This document shows positions 45,147 to 53,306 of a stretch of 64,000 nucleotides of DNA, piece by piece. Source of the DNA: UBA11865 sp963749825 (GTDB taxonomy: Bacteria > Chloroflexota > Anaerolineae > Promineifilales > Promineifilaceae); assembly GCA_963749825.1 (NCBI GenBank), contig CAVVOI010000012.1, positions 248,001-312,000 on the forward strand, given 5' to 3'. The translations under genes and the position numbers were made by a program. The first letter of the stretch is position 1, and each line of letters begins with the position of its first letter. Under the pieces are notes generated by a model. It had not been told where the DNA came from and searched no databases. It was given only the letters and a program-made list of their open reading frames with translations.

Positions 45147-46538
45147 ATGAAATCACGAACCAAACGCATAATATTGATAGTTGCCTTTGTTCAAGTATTG
45201 TTAATCTTGGGCTTGGTTGCATTACCCGAGGCTATCCTGGCAATTCCCGGCCGATACCGGGTAGCATTATCTGAACGAAACCCATTTCTAAGCCAGATAG
45301 CGGAAGGCCTGATTGAACTGGCGGCGCCGGTAGCTGATGCATTGCCCGCACCATTAGCCGCGGCAGAACTATCACAAATCACGATTCCCACCCGCGCCCC
45401 TACGGTAGAGCCCACGCCTTCCCCAGGTTCGGAAGTGTCGCAGGAGATTAGTCCGGAGGACGCATCGGTTGAAAGTGAAAAAACTACCGACGCATCGTTA
45501 CCTACCGCATTGCCGACCTCTACTCCCCTACCGACTGAGACGCCAACGCCTAAACCTTTGCCTTTGCAAATGCATTTGGAAGGAATTCCCCGAATACAAC
45601 AGAGTTTTAATAATTGCGGCCCGGCCAATTTAACCCAGGTTCTCAATTGGTACGGGGATGAAACGACTCAGGTTCAAGCGGCTTCTTATCTCAAACCAAA
45701 TCCTGAAGACAGAAACGTAAGCCCCTGGCAATTGAGCGACTACGTAAATGAATTCACTGAGCTACGTTCCACGGTTCATAGTGGGGGCGATCTGCAACTG
45801 CTCAAACGCTTGATTGCCGCTGGCTATCCCGTCGTGATCGAAAAAGGGTACGAACCCGATACAAGCGGCTCGACGGGATGGTTTGGCCATTACTTGACAG
45901 TGTTCGGCTTTGACGAAGTGGAGCAAGTCTTCTACAGCATGGACAGCTATCTGAAAGTCGACCCAACGACTGGTCGGGCCGATTCGTATGAAGAGTTTGA
46001 AGGATACTGGCAAAACTTTAACTATAGCTTCTACGTAGTTTACAGACCTGAACAAGAGCAAGAAGTGTTAGCCATCATAGGCCCCGACTTATTAGATCCA
46101 CTGACGATGTGGGAAAAGGCGGCTGTTCGAGCCCAGGATGAACTGAAAGTCGATCCCGAAGATGCCTTTGCTTGGTTCAATCTGGGCACGAGTTTAACCC
46201 GGCTAGGCGAGCTAACGGGCGAAGCCGAATATTACCAGAATGGAGCAGCTGCCTTTGATCAGGCCCGCACCATCGGCCTGCCACCCAGGATGCTATGGTA
46301 CGAGTTCCGGCCGTATCTGGCCTATATGAAAGTCGGACGTTACGATGACATGTTAGAGATTGCGGACGCTGTTTTAGGGATGCAAGGCGGCCTTAATGTC
46401 GAGGAAACGTATCTTTACAAAGGCCACGCGCAATTATTCCAAGGTGATGTCAGGGGCGCTGCAGCTTCATATCAAAGAGCCTTGGAACTCAACGAGAATT
46501 TCTATCCGGCCGAAATCGCATTACAATCTCTTAACTGA
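45147..46538 (+). CDS. Surface C39-like cysteine peptidase domain protein with TPRs (copy 2)
   Basis: A 463-aa paralogue of the preceding gene: membrane anchor (about 8-30), long Thr/Pro linker, C39-like domain with SFNNCGPANLTQVL (Cys), WFGHYLTVFGFDE (His) and YSMDSYL (Asp), then TPRs ending near residue 460. The two copies share KPNPEDRNVSP in the peptidase core but differ in the linker, so this is an older tandem duplication. Each has its own ATG without a clear SD. A strong terminator follows. Confidence 0.84.
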   Translation: MKSRTKRIILIVAFVQVLLILGLVALPEAILAIPGRYRVALSERNPFLSQIAEGLIELAAPVADALPAPLAAAELSQITIPTRAPTVEPTPSPGSEVSQEISPEDASVESEKTTDASLPTALPTSTPLPTETPTPKPLPLQMHLEGIPRIQQSFNNCGPANLTQVLNWYGDETTQVQAASYLKPNPEDRNVSPWQLSDYVNEFTELRSTVHSGGDLQLLKRLIAAGYPVVIEKGYEPDTSGSTGWFGHYLTVFGFDEVEQVFYSMDSYLKVDPTTGRADSYEEFEGYWQNFNYSFYVVYRPEQEQEVLAIIGPDLLDPLTMWEKAAVRAQDELKVDPEDAFAWFNLGTSLTRLGELTGEAEYYQNGAAAFDQARTIGLPPRMLWYEFRPYLAYMKVGRYDDMLEIADAVLGMQGGLNVEETYLYKGHAQLFQGDVRGAAASYQRALELNENFYPAEIALQSLN

Positions 46539-46568
46539 CGTTCGCATCTATCTTAATGGACAATTCGA

Positions 46569-46600
46569 TCCTCCCTTCGGTGCACCGGAGGGAGGATTTT
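46569..46600 (+). terminator. Terminator after the C39-like pair
   Basis: A 28-base near-perfect palindrome has outer arms TCCTCCCT and AGGGAGGA with a CGGTGCACCG centre (46569-46596). TTTT follows, then ACTTTT. Good intrinsic terminator. Confidence 0.85.
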
Positions 46601-46714
46601 ACTTTTGCAGATAAATTTCGCTACAATTACTATCCAAAAGATTAAGTGGCGGGAATTGTTTGTCCGGACGAATTGAGTCTTCGTGATGGTGAAAGGCCTA
46701 GGAGGAAGGTGTGT

Positions 46715-47977
46715 ATGAATTTATTAGATGATCTGGAATCAAGAGAATTAATCTACCAAGTCACAGATCGCGATGGCCTGGCGAAGCGACTCGAATCGGG
46801 ACCCATTACACTCTATATCGGTTTTGATCCTACGGCCGATAGTTTGCACATCGGCAACCTGCTACAGATTTTACTCTTGCGGCGATTTCAGCTAGCTGGT
46901 CACCATCCAATAGCTGTCGCGGGAGGAGGCACAGGTTTAATTGGCGATCCCAGTGGCAAGAGTAACGAACGACAACTGAACACCGAGACGATCGTCCAGG
47001 AATGGAGCCTCAAAATCAGAGGGCAGATGGAGCAATATCTAGACTTTGATTCTGTTAATAATCCAGCTCGCATCGTCAATAATTACCAATGGCTAAGCCA
47101 ACTCGATTTAGTCCATTTTCTCCGCGATATCGGCAAACATTTTCCCATCGGAGTTATGCTGGCTAAGGATTCCGTAAAATCCCGGCTCGAGGCCGGTATT
47201 TCTTATACAGAATTCAGTTACATGGTGTTACAGGCCTATGATTTTCTTCATCTAAACCAAGAGCTAGGTTGCGAGCTACAGGCTGGAGGCAGTGATCAGT
47301 GGGGCAATATTACCGCCGGCGCGGATCTCATTCGAAGAGTGAAGGGACAAACCGCTTATGGTCTCACATTGCCGCTGGTCACCCAGACAGATGGTACGAA
47401 ATTGGGCAAAACCGAGAGCGGAACGATCTGGCTCGACAGTAGTCGAACGTCACCTTATGATTTTTACCAGTACTGGATCAATTCCGACGACCAGGATGTC
47501 ATTCGCTTTCTGGGGTACTTCACATTTCTAACAAAAGAGGAGCTCAATGAGCTCAAGCTGGAAGTGGAAACCAAACCTTGGGAAAGAGTCGCTCAGCGGG
47601 AATTAGCCCACCAAGTGACAACTCTCGTACACGGGAAAGAAGCTACAGACAGCGCGGAAAAAATATCTCAGGCCTTGTTCTACGGTAGAGTCTCAAAACT
47701 GAAAGCTGACGAAATAGCAATGGGCTTAAATGATGTACCTACGCACAACTTACAAGGAGACCAGCCGGTAAAACTGATCGACTTGTTGGCCGATGCTGGG
47801 ATATCTCCATCGAAGAGACGGGCTCGCGAAGATGTTCAAAACAAGGCTATCACGATCAATGATGTTCGGCAGACGGACGTGGAAGCCGTACTGACAGCAG
47901 CTGATCGTATCGGTGGCAAATATATCGTCATCCGGCGAGGCAAGAATAAGTATTTCCTGGTTAATTGGCAATCATGA
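46715..47977 (+). CDS. tyrS: Tyrosyl-tRNA synthetase
   Basis: The start at ATG 46715 follows GGAGGAAGG, giving 420 aa; a longer upstream reading is not family-like. Class I motifs are seen: HIGN (HIGH-like, in DSLHIGNLL), the Tyr-specific YDFLHLN and QAGGSDQWGN, and KLGKTESG (KMSKS position). An S4-like C-terminal domain follows (about 350-420). It charges tRNA-Tyr. The upstream region has TACAAT (46622-46627) but no T-box pattern. Confidence 0.97.
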   Translation: MNLLDDLESRELIYQVTDRDGLAKRLESGPITLYIGFDPTADSLHIGNLLQILLLRRFQLAGHHPIAVAGGGTGLIGDPSGKSNERQLNTETIVQEWSLKIRGQMEQYLDFDSVNNPARIVNNYQWLSQLDLVHFLRDIGKHFPIGVMLAKDSVKSRLEAGISYTEFSYMVLQAYDFLHLNQELGCELQAGGSDQWGNITAGADLIRRVKGQTAYGLTLPLVTQTDGTKLGKTESGTIWLDSSRTSPYDFYQYWINSDDQDVIRFLGYFTFLTKEELNELKLEVETKPWERVAQRELAHQVTTLVHGKEATDSAEKISQALFYGRVSKLKADEIAMGLNDVPTHNLQGDQPVKLIDLLADAGISPSKRRAREDVQNKAITINDVRQTDVEAVLTAADRIGGKYIVIRRGKNKYFLVNWQS

Positions 47978-48356
47978 GCTACGCTCGGCCTTGCCTGAGC
48001 AAGCCTGACTAACAACTACTCCCTGAAAATAGCGGGGTTTTAAAAGCAAGCCGTAGTGACTGATTTGAACATTACTGCTGTTCTTCGGATTACTCCAAAA
48101 AATAGGTTTCACCTTTTCTTATCTCTTAAATAGATAGGGGATTATTTTCCAAATGTAAGGTTTGGTTTATTCGACCTCTGGCACGTCTTTCAATGATTTT
48201 TGCTGTTTAATAAGTAGGCTATAATTTGCGAGTATATTTAGGAATCACTCCGACCGGGAACGAATCCCACTCTAGCGGTCAACGTTTTAACGATTGATGC
48301 CGGAACGGTCCTCGTGCTGTCAAACGGTCGCAAATTCGATCTACGGAGGTATATTG
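47978..48356. other. Intergenic region with the pruA promoter
   Basis: No gene is seen. A perfect TATAAT (48220-48225) lies about 130 bases before the dehydrogenase ATG with a poor -35, the likely promoter. No strong terminator after tyrS was found. Confidence 0.5.
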
Positions 48357-49913
48357 ATGTCCGATAAGATAAAAGTAACCTATTCCACCCTTGCCAGTCC
48401 CAATCCCAAGTTAGATCAGCTTTACGACGAAGCTGTCCAGCGAACGAAAGAAAGCCTTGGCCAGACATTTCCGCTGTTCATTAATGGAGAAGAACGGTCT
48501 GTGGGAACAACTTTTACGAAGGTTAGCCCGGTCGACACAGACTTGGTGATGGGTTATTTTCAAAAAGGAAGCGAACAAGACGCCTTGGATGCAATTGCTG
48601 CCGCGAGAGCTGCTTTTGATGGCTGGCGAAAAACTCCTTGGCAGGAACGTGTCGCCATATTGCGCAAGGCCGCCAGTCTGATCAGCGATCGCCTATTTGA
48701 CATGGGAGCCGTTATGTCATTGGAAGTTGGCAAGAATAGGCTTGAGGCTTTAGGCGACGTTGAAGAAACGGCCGATCTCATTCGCTATTATTGTGACCAG
48801 ATGGAAACCAATGAGGGATTTTCGGTCACCCTCAAGTCCGAAACTGAGCGCCATCATAATCGAAGCGTTTTGAAGCCTTATGGCGTCTGGGCAGTGATTT
48901 CACCCTTTAATTTTCCCGGTGCATTGGCTGGAGGTCCGTCAGGTGGGGCAATGGTCGCAGGCAACACTGTTGTCTTTAAGCCGGCGACGGACACACCTTA
49001 CACTGGCTGGCTCCTCACGACCTGTTTCAGAGATGCTGGTGTACCGGCCGGCGTTTTTAATTTCGTCACCGGCGGTGGGCGGACTGTTGGCCAGACCATC
49101 ATTGACAGCGATGACATCGACGGCATCACCTTCACCGGCAGCTACGACGTAGGCATGCATATTATTCGCACCTTTGCCGGAAGCCCTCTCCCCCGACCTG
49201 TAATCGCCGAAATGGGCGGTAAGAATCCCGTTATCGTCAGCAATAAAGCAGATCTGGACAAAGCGGCTATCGGTGTCATGCGTTCTGCCTTTGGCCTGCA
49301 AGGTCAAAAGTGTTCGGCCTGCTCTAGAGTCTATGTCCACTATGACGTCAAGGAAGAATTTGAGCAAAAACTACTCGAACTAACCGAGAAGATCAATGTT
49401 GGCGACCCAACTCAAAAAGAAAATTGGATGGGCCCGATTATCAATAAGGGAGTCTACGAAGATTACCAGACATTTACTGGCGAATTACATCAAGATGGTA
49501 ACGTTCTATACGGCGGCAAAGTCCTAGATCGAAAGGGCTATTTTGTTATGCCAACCATCGCTAACGATCTACCAGAAGAACATCGCCTTTGGAAACTAGA
49601 AATGTTCCTGCCGATCGTTACGATTGCCGGATTCGATGATCTCAATGAGGCGATGGCCAAGGCCAACGATGTTGAATATGGGCTGACGGCCGGCTTTTAC
49701 AGCGAAGATGAGGATGAAATCGAGTGGTTCCTGGATAACATCGAAGCCGGCGTTGTCTATGCCAATCGGGAGACAGGTGCGACCACCGGTGCGTGGCCTG
49801 GATACCAGGCCTTTGGCGGTTGGAAAGGCAGCGGTTCGACCGGTAAAGCCGGTGGCAGTCTTTATTACGTGCAACAGTACATGCACGAACAAAGCCAGAC
49901 TGTCGTGGATTAA
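48357..49913 (+). CDS. pruA: L-glutamate gamma-semialdehyde (1-pyrroline-5-carboxylate) dehydrogenase
   Basis: ATG 48357 has GGAGGT six bases upstream, giving 518 aa. Aldehyde dehydrogenase motifs are seen: SPFNFPGALAGGPSGGAM, FTGSYDVG, EMGGKNP with its Glu, and catalytic Cys319 in GQKCSACSRVY, the form typical of RocA/PruA enzymes. It oxidises glutamate semialdehyde from proline or ornithine to glutamate with NAD+. No proline dehydrogenase gene is adjacent. The CoA-transferase genes that follow may be part of the same catabolic region. Confidence 0.93.
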   Translation: MSDKIKVTYSTLASPNPKLDQLYDEAVQRTKESLGQTFPLFINGEERSVGTTFTKVSPVDTDLVMGYFQKGSEQDALDAIAAARAAFDGWRKTPWQERVAILRKAASLISDRLFDMGAVMSLEVGKNRLEALGDVEETADLIRYYCDQMETNEGFSVTLKSETERHHNRSVLKPYGVWAVISPFNFPGALAGGPSGGAMVAGNTVVFKPATDTPYTGWLLTTCFRDAGVPAGVFNFVTGGGRTVGQTIIDSDDIDGITFTGSYDVGMHIIRTFAGSPLPRPVIAEMGGKNPVIVSNKADLDKAAIGVMRSAFGLQGQKCSACSRVYVHYDVKEEFEQKLLELTEKINVGDPTQKENWMGPIINKGVYEDYQTFTGELHQDGNVLYGGKVLDRKGYFVMPTIANDLPEEHRLWKLEMFLPIVTIAGFDDLNEAMAKANDVEYGLTAGFYSEDEDEIEWFLDNIEAGVVYANRETGATTGAWPGYQAFGGWKGSGSTGKAGGSLYYVQQYMHEQSQTVVD

Positions 49914-50002
49914 CAATAGTTGGGAGATTTAGGAAGAGTTCAGCTCAGATATTCAATCTGGTGTGCACGCAATCTCCCTATCTCCTAAAACAAAGAAATA
50001 AG

Positions 50003-50923
50003 ATGAACAGCTCCAAGCTTTGTTCCATGCAGGAAGCGGTAAGTCGATTCGTGACCGACGGTGATAGCGTCGCAATCGAAGGATTTACCGCTTTTATTTG
50101 TTTTGCAGCCGCTCACGAAATCATTCGCCAGCGACGACGAGATTTAACCCTTTGCCGGCTGACTCCTGATTTGATATACGACCAAATGATTGCAGCCGGC
50201 GTGGCGGAAAAACTCATCTTCAGCTATCTGGGAAATCCGGGTGTTGGTAGCTTGCACTGTATACGCCGGGCAGTAGAAAGAGGCATCCCTCGCCAAATAG
50301 CGATCGAGGAATATTCTCACTTTGGTATGGTCGGACGGTATTTGGCCGGGGCGAGCAATTTACCTTTCTTCCCCTTGCGAAGTTACACGGGAAGCGACCT
50401 GCCCCAGGAGAATGACCTAATCCGTTCTGTTGAGGATCCTTATGGCAGCGGTCCCATCGCTGTCGTACCGCCCTTAAAACCTGACGTCGCCTTTATCCAC
50501 GCCCAACGAGCCGACTCTGCCGGAAACACTCAATTGTGGGGGCTTGTAGGCGTTCAGAAAGAAGTAGCCTTTGCCGCCGAGAGGCTGATCGTCGTCGTCG
50601 AGGAAGTAGTTGACGAACAGGTTATTCGTCGTGATCCCAACCGCACCCTCATCCCAGGACTGATCGTAGATGCCATCGTTCACGAGCCTTTTGGCGCGCA
50701 CCCCAGTTACGTCCAAGGATATTATGATAGGGACAACGCTTTTTATCTTGCTTGGGACAAGGTTTCACGGGATCAGACAGCCACGGAAGGCTGGCTCCAA
50801 GAGTGGGTCTATGACCTACCAGATCGAGCAGCCTACTTGGAAAAGCTGGGCCGGGGGAGACTAGACGATCTAGCTCCAGGGGTGATGATGGCTGAGAGTG
50901 TCAATTACGGCCGGTACGACTAA
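50003..50923 (+). CDS. CoA-transferase family I, subunit A
   Basis: The alpha subunit (306 aa from ATG 50003; a longer frame from 49961 is less likely) contains VTDGDSVAIEGFTAFICFAAAHEI and GNPGVGSLHC for CoA binding, and IIHAQRADxxGN-like FIHAQRADSAGNTQLWG. It matches the glutaconate/3-oxoadipate CoA-transferase alpha group. It works with subunit B, encoded 140 nt downstream, to swap CoA between acyl groups; the acid is not known. Confidence 0.9.
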   Translation: MNSSKLCSMQEAVSRFVTDGDSVAIEGFTAFICFAAAHEIIRQRRRDLTLCRLTPDLIYDQMIAAGVAEKLIFSYLGNPGVGSLHCIRRAVERGIPRQIAIEEYSHFGMVGRYLAGASNLPFFPLRSYTGSDLPQENDLIRSVEDPYGSGPIAVVPPLKPDVAFIHAQRADSAGNTQLWGLVGVQKEVAFAAERLIVVVEEVVDEQVIRRDPNRTLIPGLIVDAIVHEPFGAHPSYVQGYYDRDNAFYLAWDKVSRDQTATEGWLQEWVYDLPDRAAYLEKLGRGRLDDLAPGVMMAESVNYGRYD

Positions 50924-51063
50924 TGCAGAGCTATTATCAAGATTAACCAGGTTGATGCATGGACAAAAAAGATGTCCACAGGTTGTTTCTGGTAGATAGA
51001 TATTTCGTTTGGCCATTGTTCGATAGCATGAAGCATGTATCTGCACTTTAGCGAGCACCATCC

Positions 51064-51822
51064 ATGGACTATACACCGTCAGAACTTATGATCGTTTCAG
51101 CTTCCCGCGCCTTAGCCGGTAGCCGGGTTGTGTTTGTTGGCGTTGGCTTACCAAATATAGCTTGTAACCTGGCCCGCAGGGATCATTCGCCAGAGCTCGA
51201 GCTAGTGTACGAAAGCGGAATCTTTGGCGCCCACCCTGCCCGGCTGCCTCTTTCCATTGGCGATCCAACGCTGGTTAGTGACGCAACTTCGGCGATCAGC
51301 ATGGCCGATTTGTTTATGCTTTACTTGCAGAAGGGACTTGTTGATGCCGCCCTTTTGGGAGGAGCTCAAATCGATCGCTTCGGAAATCTCAACACGACAG
51401 TGATTGGTGACTATGCGAATCCCAAGGTCCGACTGCCCGGTTCTGGGGGAGCCTGTGAAATCGCCATTAATGCCCGAAAAGTATTGATCATCATGCGGCT
51501 GAAAGGCCGAGCCTTCGTCGAAAAGCTCGATTTTTTGACAAGCCCGGGACACTTGAAAGGAAATGGAGATAGGGAACGGATGGGATTACCTGGTAAAGGA
51601 CCTCAGCTCGTTATCACCGATCGGGCGTTATTCACATTTGATTCCGAATCGCAGGAAATGACCCTTTCGGAACTTGCGCCTGGAGAGACAGTTGAAAGCA
51701 TCCAACAGGATGTCAGTTGGCCACTTTGTATAACAGCTGATTGTCGCATGATGACTCCCCCTAGTGAACAGGAACTAATTCTGATTCGGGAAGAACTCGA
51801 TCCCCAAGGCCTTTATCGATAA
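51064..51822 (+). CDS. CoA-transferase family I, subunit B
   Basis: The 252-aa beta subunit has GVGLPNIACNLARR, the catalytic Glu in VYESGIFGAHP and the DRFGNLNTTVIGDY block. It carries the glutamyl thioester used by the alpha-beta pair. The aminotransferase gene begins 15 nt after its stop, so the three genes probably act together on an amino-acid-derived acid (inference). Confidence 0.92.
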   Translation: MDYTPSELMIVSASRALAGSRVVFVGVGLPNIACNLARRDHSPELELVYESGIFGAHPARLPLSIGDPTLVSDATSAISMADLFMLYLQKGLVDAALLGGAQIDRFGNLNTTVIGDYANPKVRLPGSGGACEIAINARKVLIIMRLKGRAFVEKLDFLTSPGHLKGNGDRERMGLPGKGPQLVITDRALFTFDSESQEMTLSELAPGETVESIQQDVSWPLCITADCRMMTPPSEQELILIREELDPQGLYR

Positions 51823-51837
51823 CAGGATTACCTGAAC

Positions 51838-53163
51838 ATGAAACGCTACTCCCACCCGGAAGGTCACGTCTTTTATCGAAAAATGAAGCATGCCCGTCCA
51901 ATGGTTTCCCATGGTCAAGGTATCTACCTTTATGATACCGATGGCAAACGGTACCTGGATGGATCCGGTGGCCCGCTTGTAGTAAATGTGGGCCACGGAC
52001 GGCCGGAAGTAATTGATGCGATTCGCCGCCAAATGGAGGCGGTGGCATATGTACATGCCATCATGTTCACCAGTGAACCGCTCGAAACCTATGCCACTGC
52101 CTTGGCTGAAATCGTTCCTATACCTGATGCCCGTTTTTACTTTTTGAGTAGTGGCACCGAAGTTGTCGAGGGAGCAATAAAACTTGCCCGTCAAATTCAG
52201 CAATCCCGAGGCGAGAGCGATCGGCACCTGATCATAGGCCGTCAACAAAGTTATCACGGGATGACTTTAGGTGCGCTAAGTCTTAGTGGCCGGCCGGCGT
52301 TACGATCGCCTTACATCACGATGTTGTCCGACATGCCCCATGTGTCTACTCCCTACCCTTACCGAGATCCGGTTTCCGGAGAGGTATTGGCCAGCGAGCT
52401 AGAAGAGAAGATTTTACAAAATGGGCCAGAGAATATCGCCGCATTCATTGCCGAGCCGATTAGCGGCGCGTCGCTAGGCGCTTCTATCCCGCCAACTGAT
52501 TATTGGCCTAGGATCCGGCAGATATGTGACCGCTACGGCATCTTGTTAATTGCCGATGAAGTCCTGGTCGGCTTCGGCCGGACCGGTAGGTGGTGGGGCA
52601 TGGATCATTGGCAAATTATTCCAGATATCCTGGTCACTTCAAAAGGCGCAGCCGGAGGTTATTTTCCTTTGGGCTTCATTGCAGCCCGAGGCTCTGACGT
52701 CGAGAATATTCAGCAGATCTTAGGCGATTTCAATCATGGCGGCACCTTCAGCCACCATGCGGTTGGCGCTGTTTCAGGATTGGCAACTTTGAATATCATT
52801 AAAGAAGAAGAGTTGGTAAAAAACTCTGCTCGCATGGGCTTATTATTAGGAGCCCAACTTGCGTCCGCCTTGGGAGATCATCCTCACATCGGCGATATTC
52901 GTGGGCGAGGCCTGTTCTGGGGTCTCGAATTCGTCCGTGACAAGCATTCAAAAGAACCATTTCCGGCTTCAATGAATCTTGCTTGGAAAATTTGGCAGCG
53001 GGCGTTTGACAACGGCCTCATAGTTTATTTCTCACATGGGTGTGCTGATGGCTTCTCCGGCGATATCATCATGGTCGGTCCCCCCCTCATAATCGACGAA
53101 GCGCAGGTGAGTGAGCTTGTTGAATTGTTAACCAAAACGATTAAAGAATTATCATTCACTTAG
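51838..53163 (+). CDS. Class III (omega) PLP aminotransferase
   Basis: The 441-aa enzyme has the fold-type I class III signature: YLDGSGGPLVVNVGHG at the start, SSGTEVVEGAIKLAR for the PLP phosphate, ADEVLVGFGRTGRWWG with the cofactor Asp, and the Schiff-base Lys in LVTSKGAAGGYFPLG. It transfers an amino group from a terminal position of an amine or amino acid such as 4-aminobutyrate, lysine, ornithine or beta-alanine; the donor is not predictable. It follows the CoA-transferase pair by 15 nt. Confidence 0.91.
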   Translation: MKRYSHPEGHVFYRKMKHARPMVSHGQGIYLYDTDGKRYLDGSGGPLVVNVGHGRPEVIDAIRRQMEAVAYVHAIMFTSEPLETYATALAEIVPIPDARFYFLSSGTEVVEGAIKLARQIQQSRGESDRHLIIGRQQSYHGMTLGALSLSGRPALRSPYITMLSDMPHVSTPYPYRDPVSGEVLASELEEKILQNGPENIAAFIAEPISGASLGASIPPTDYWPRIRQICDRYGILLIADEVLVGFGRTGRWWGMDHWQIIPDILVTSKGAAGGYFPLGFIAARGSDVENIQQILGDFNHGGTFSHHAVGAVSGLATLNIIKEEELVKNSARMGLLLGAQLASALGDHPHIGDIRGRGLFWGLEFVRDKHSKEPFPASMNLAWKIWQRAFDNGLIVYFSHGCADGFSGDIIMVGPPLIIDEAQVSELVELLTKTIKELSFT

Positions 53164-53231
53164 TATAGTTATCATACTCAACCCACAAACACTATACTGA
53201 AGGCAGCTATATGTTTAGTACCTACGTCCTA

Positions 53232-53265
53232 CATAAGTTATCATGATGACAACTTATGCTATAAT
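53232..53265 (+). promoter_or_regulatory. Promoter with a 27-bp palindrome before the sensor gene
   Basis: CATAAGTTATCAT (53232-53244) and ATGACAACTTATG (53246-53258) form a nearly perfect palindrome around one G. It is followed at once by a perfect TATAAT (53260-53265). TTATCA (53238-53243), 16 bp upstream, may serve as -35, so the palindrome covers -35 and spacer. The position fits a repressor operator; the regulator is unknown. Confidence 0.65.
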
Positions 53266-53306
53266 GGACCCTAATTGGGGATAACTCAATAAGTAGTGCC
53301 TAATCG

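Noticed and set aside
46600..46714. Possible T-box leader before tyrS
   Set aside because: Too short and no T-box core or terminator/antiterminator pair between the upstream terminator and the SD.
48255..48295. GGGAACGAATCCC-like motif resembling a tRNA T-arm
   Set aside because: No acceptor, D or anticodon arms at the right distances.
53162..53198. Inverted repeat AGTATAGT/ACTATACT after the aminotransferase
   Set aside because: Only 8 bp with a 21-nt loop and no T-run; too weak to call a terminator.
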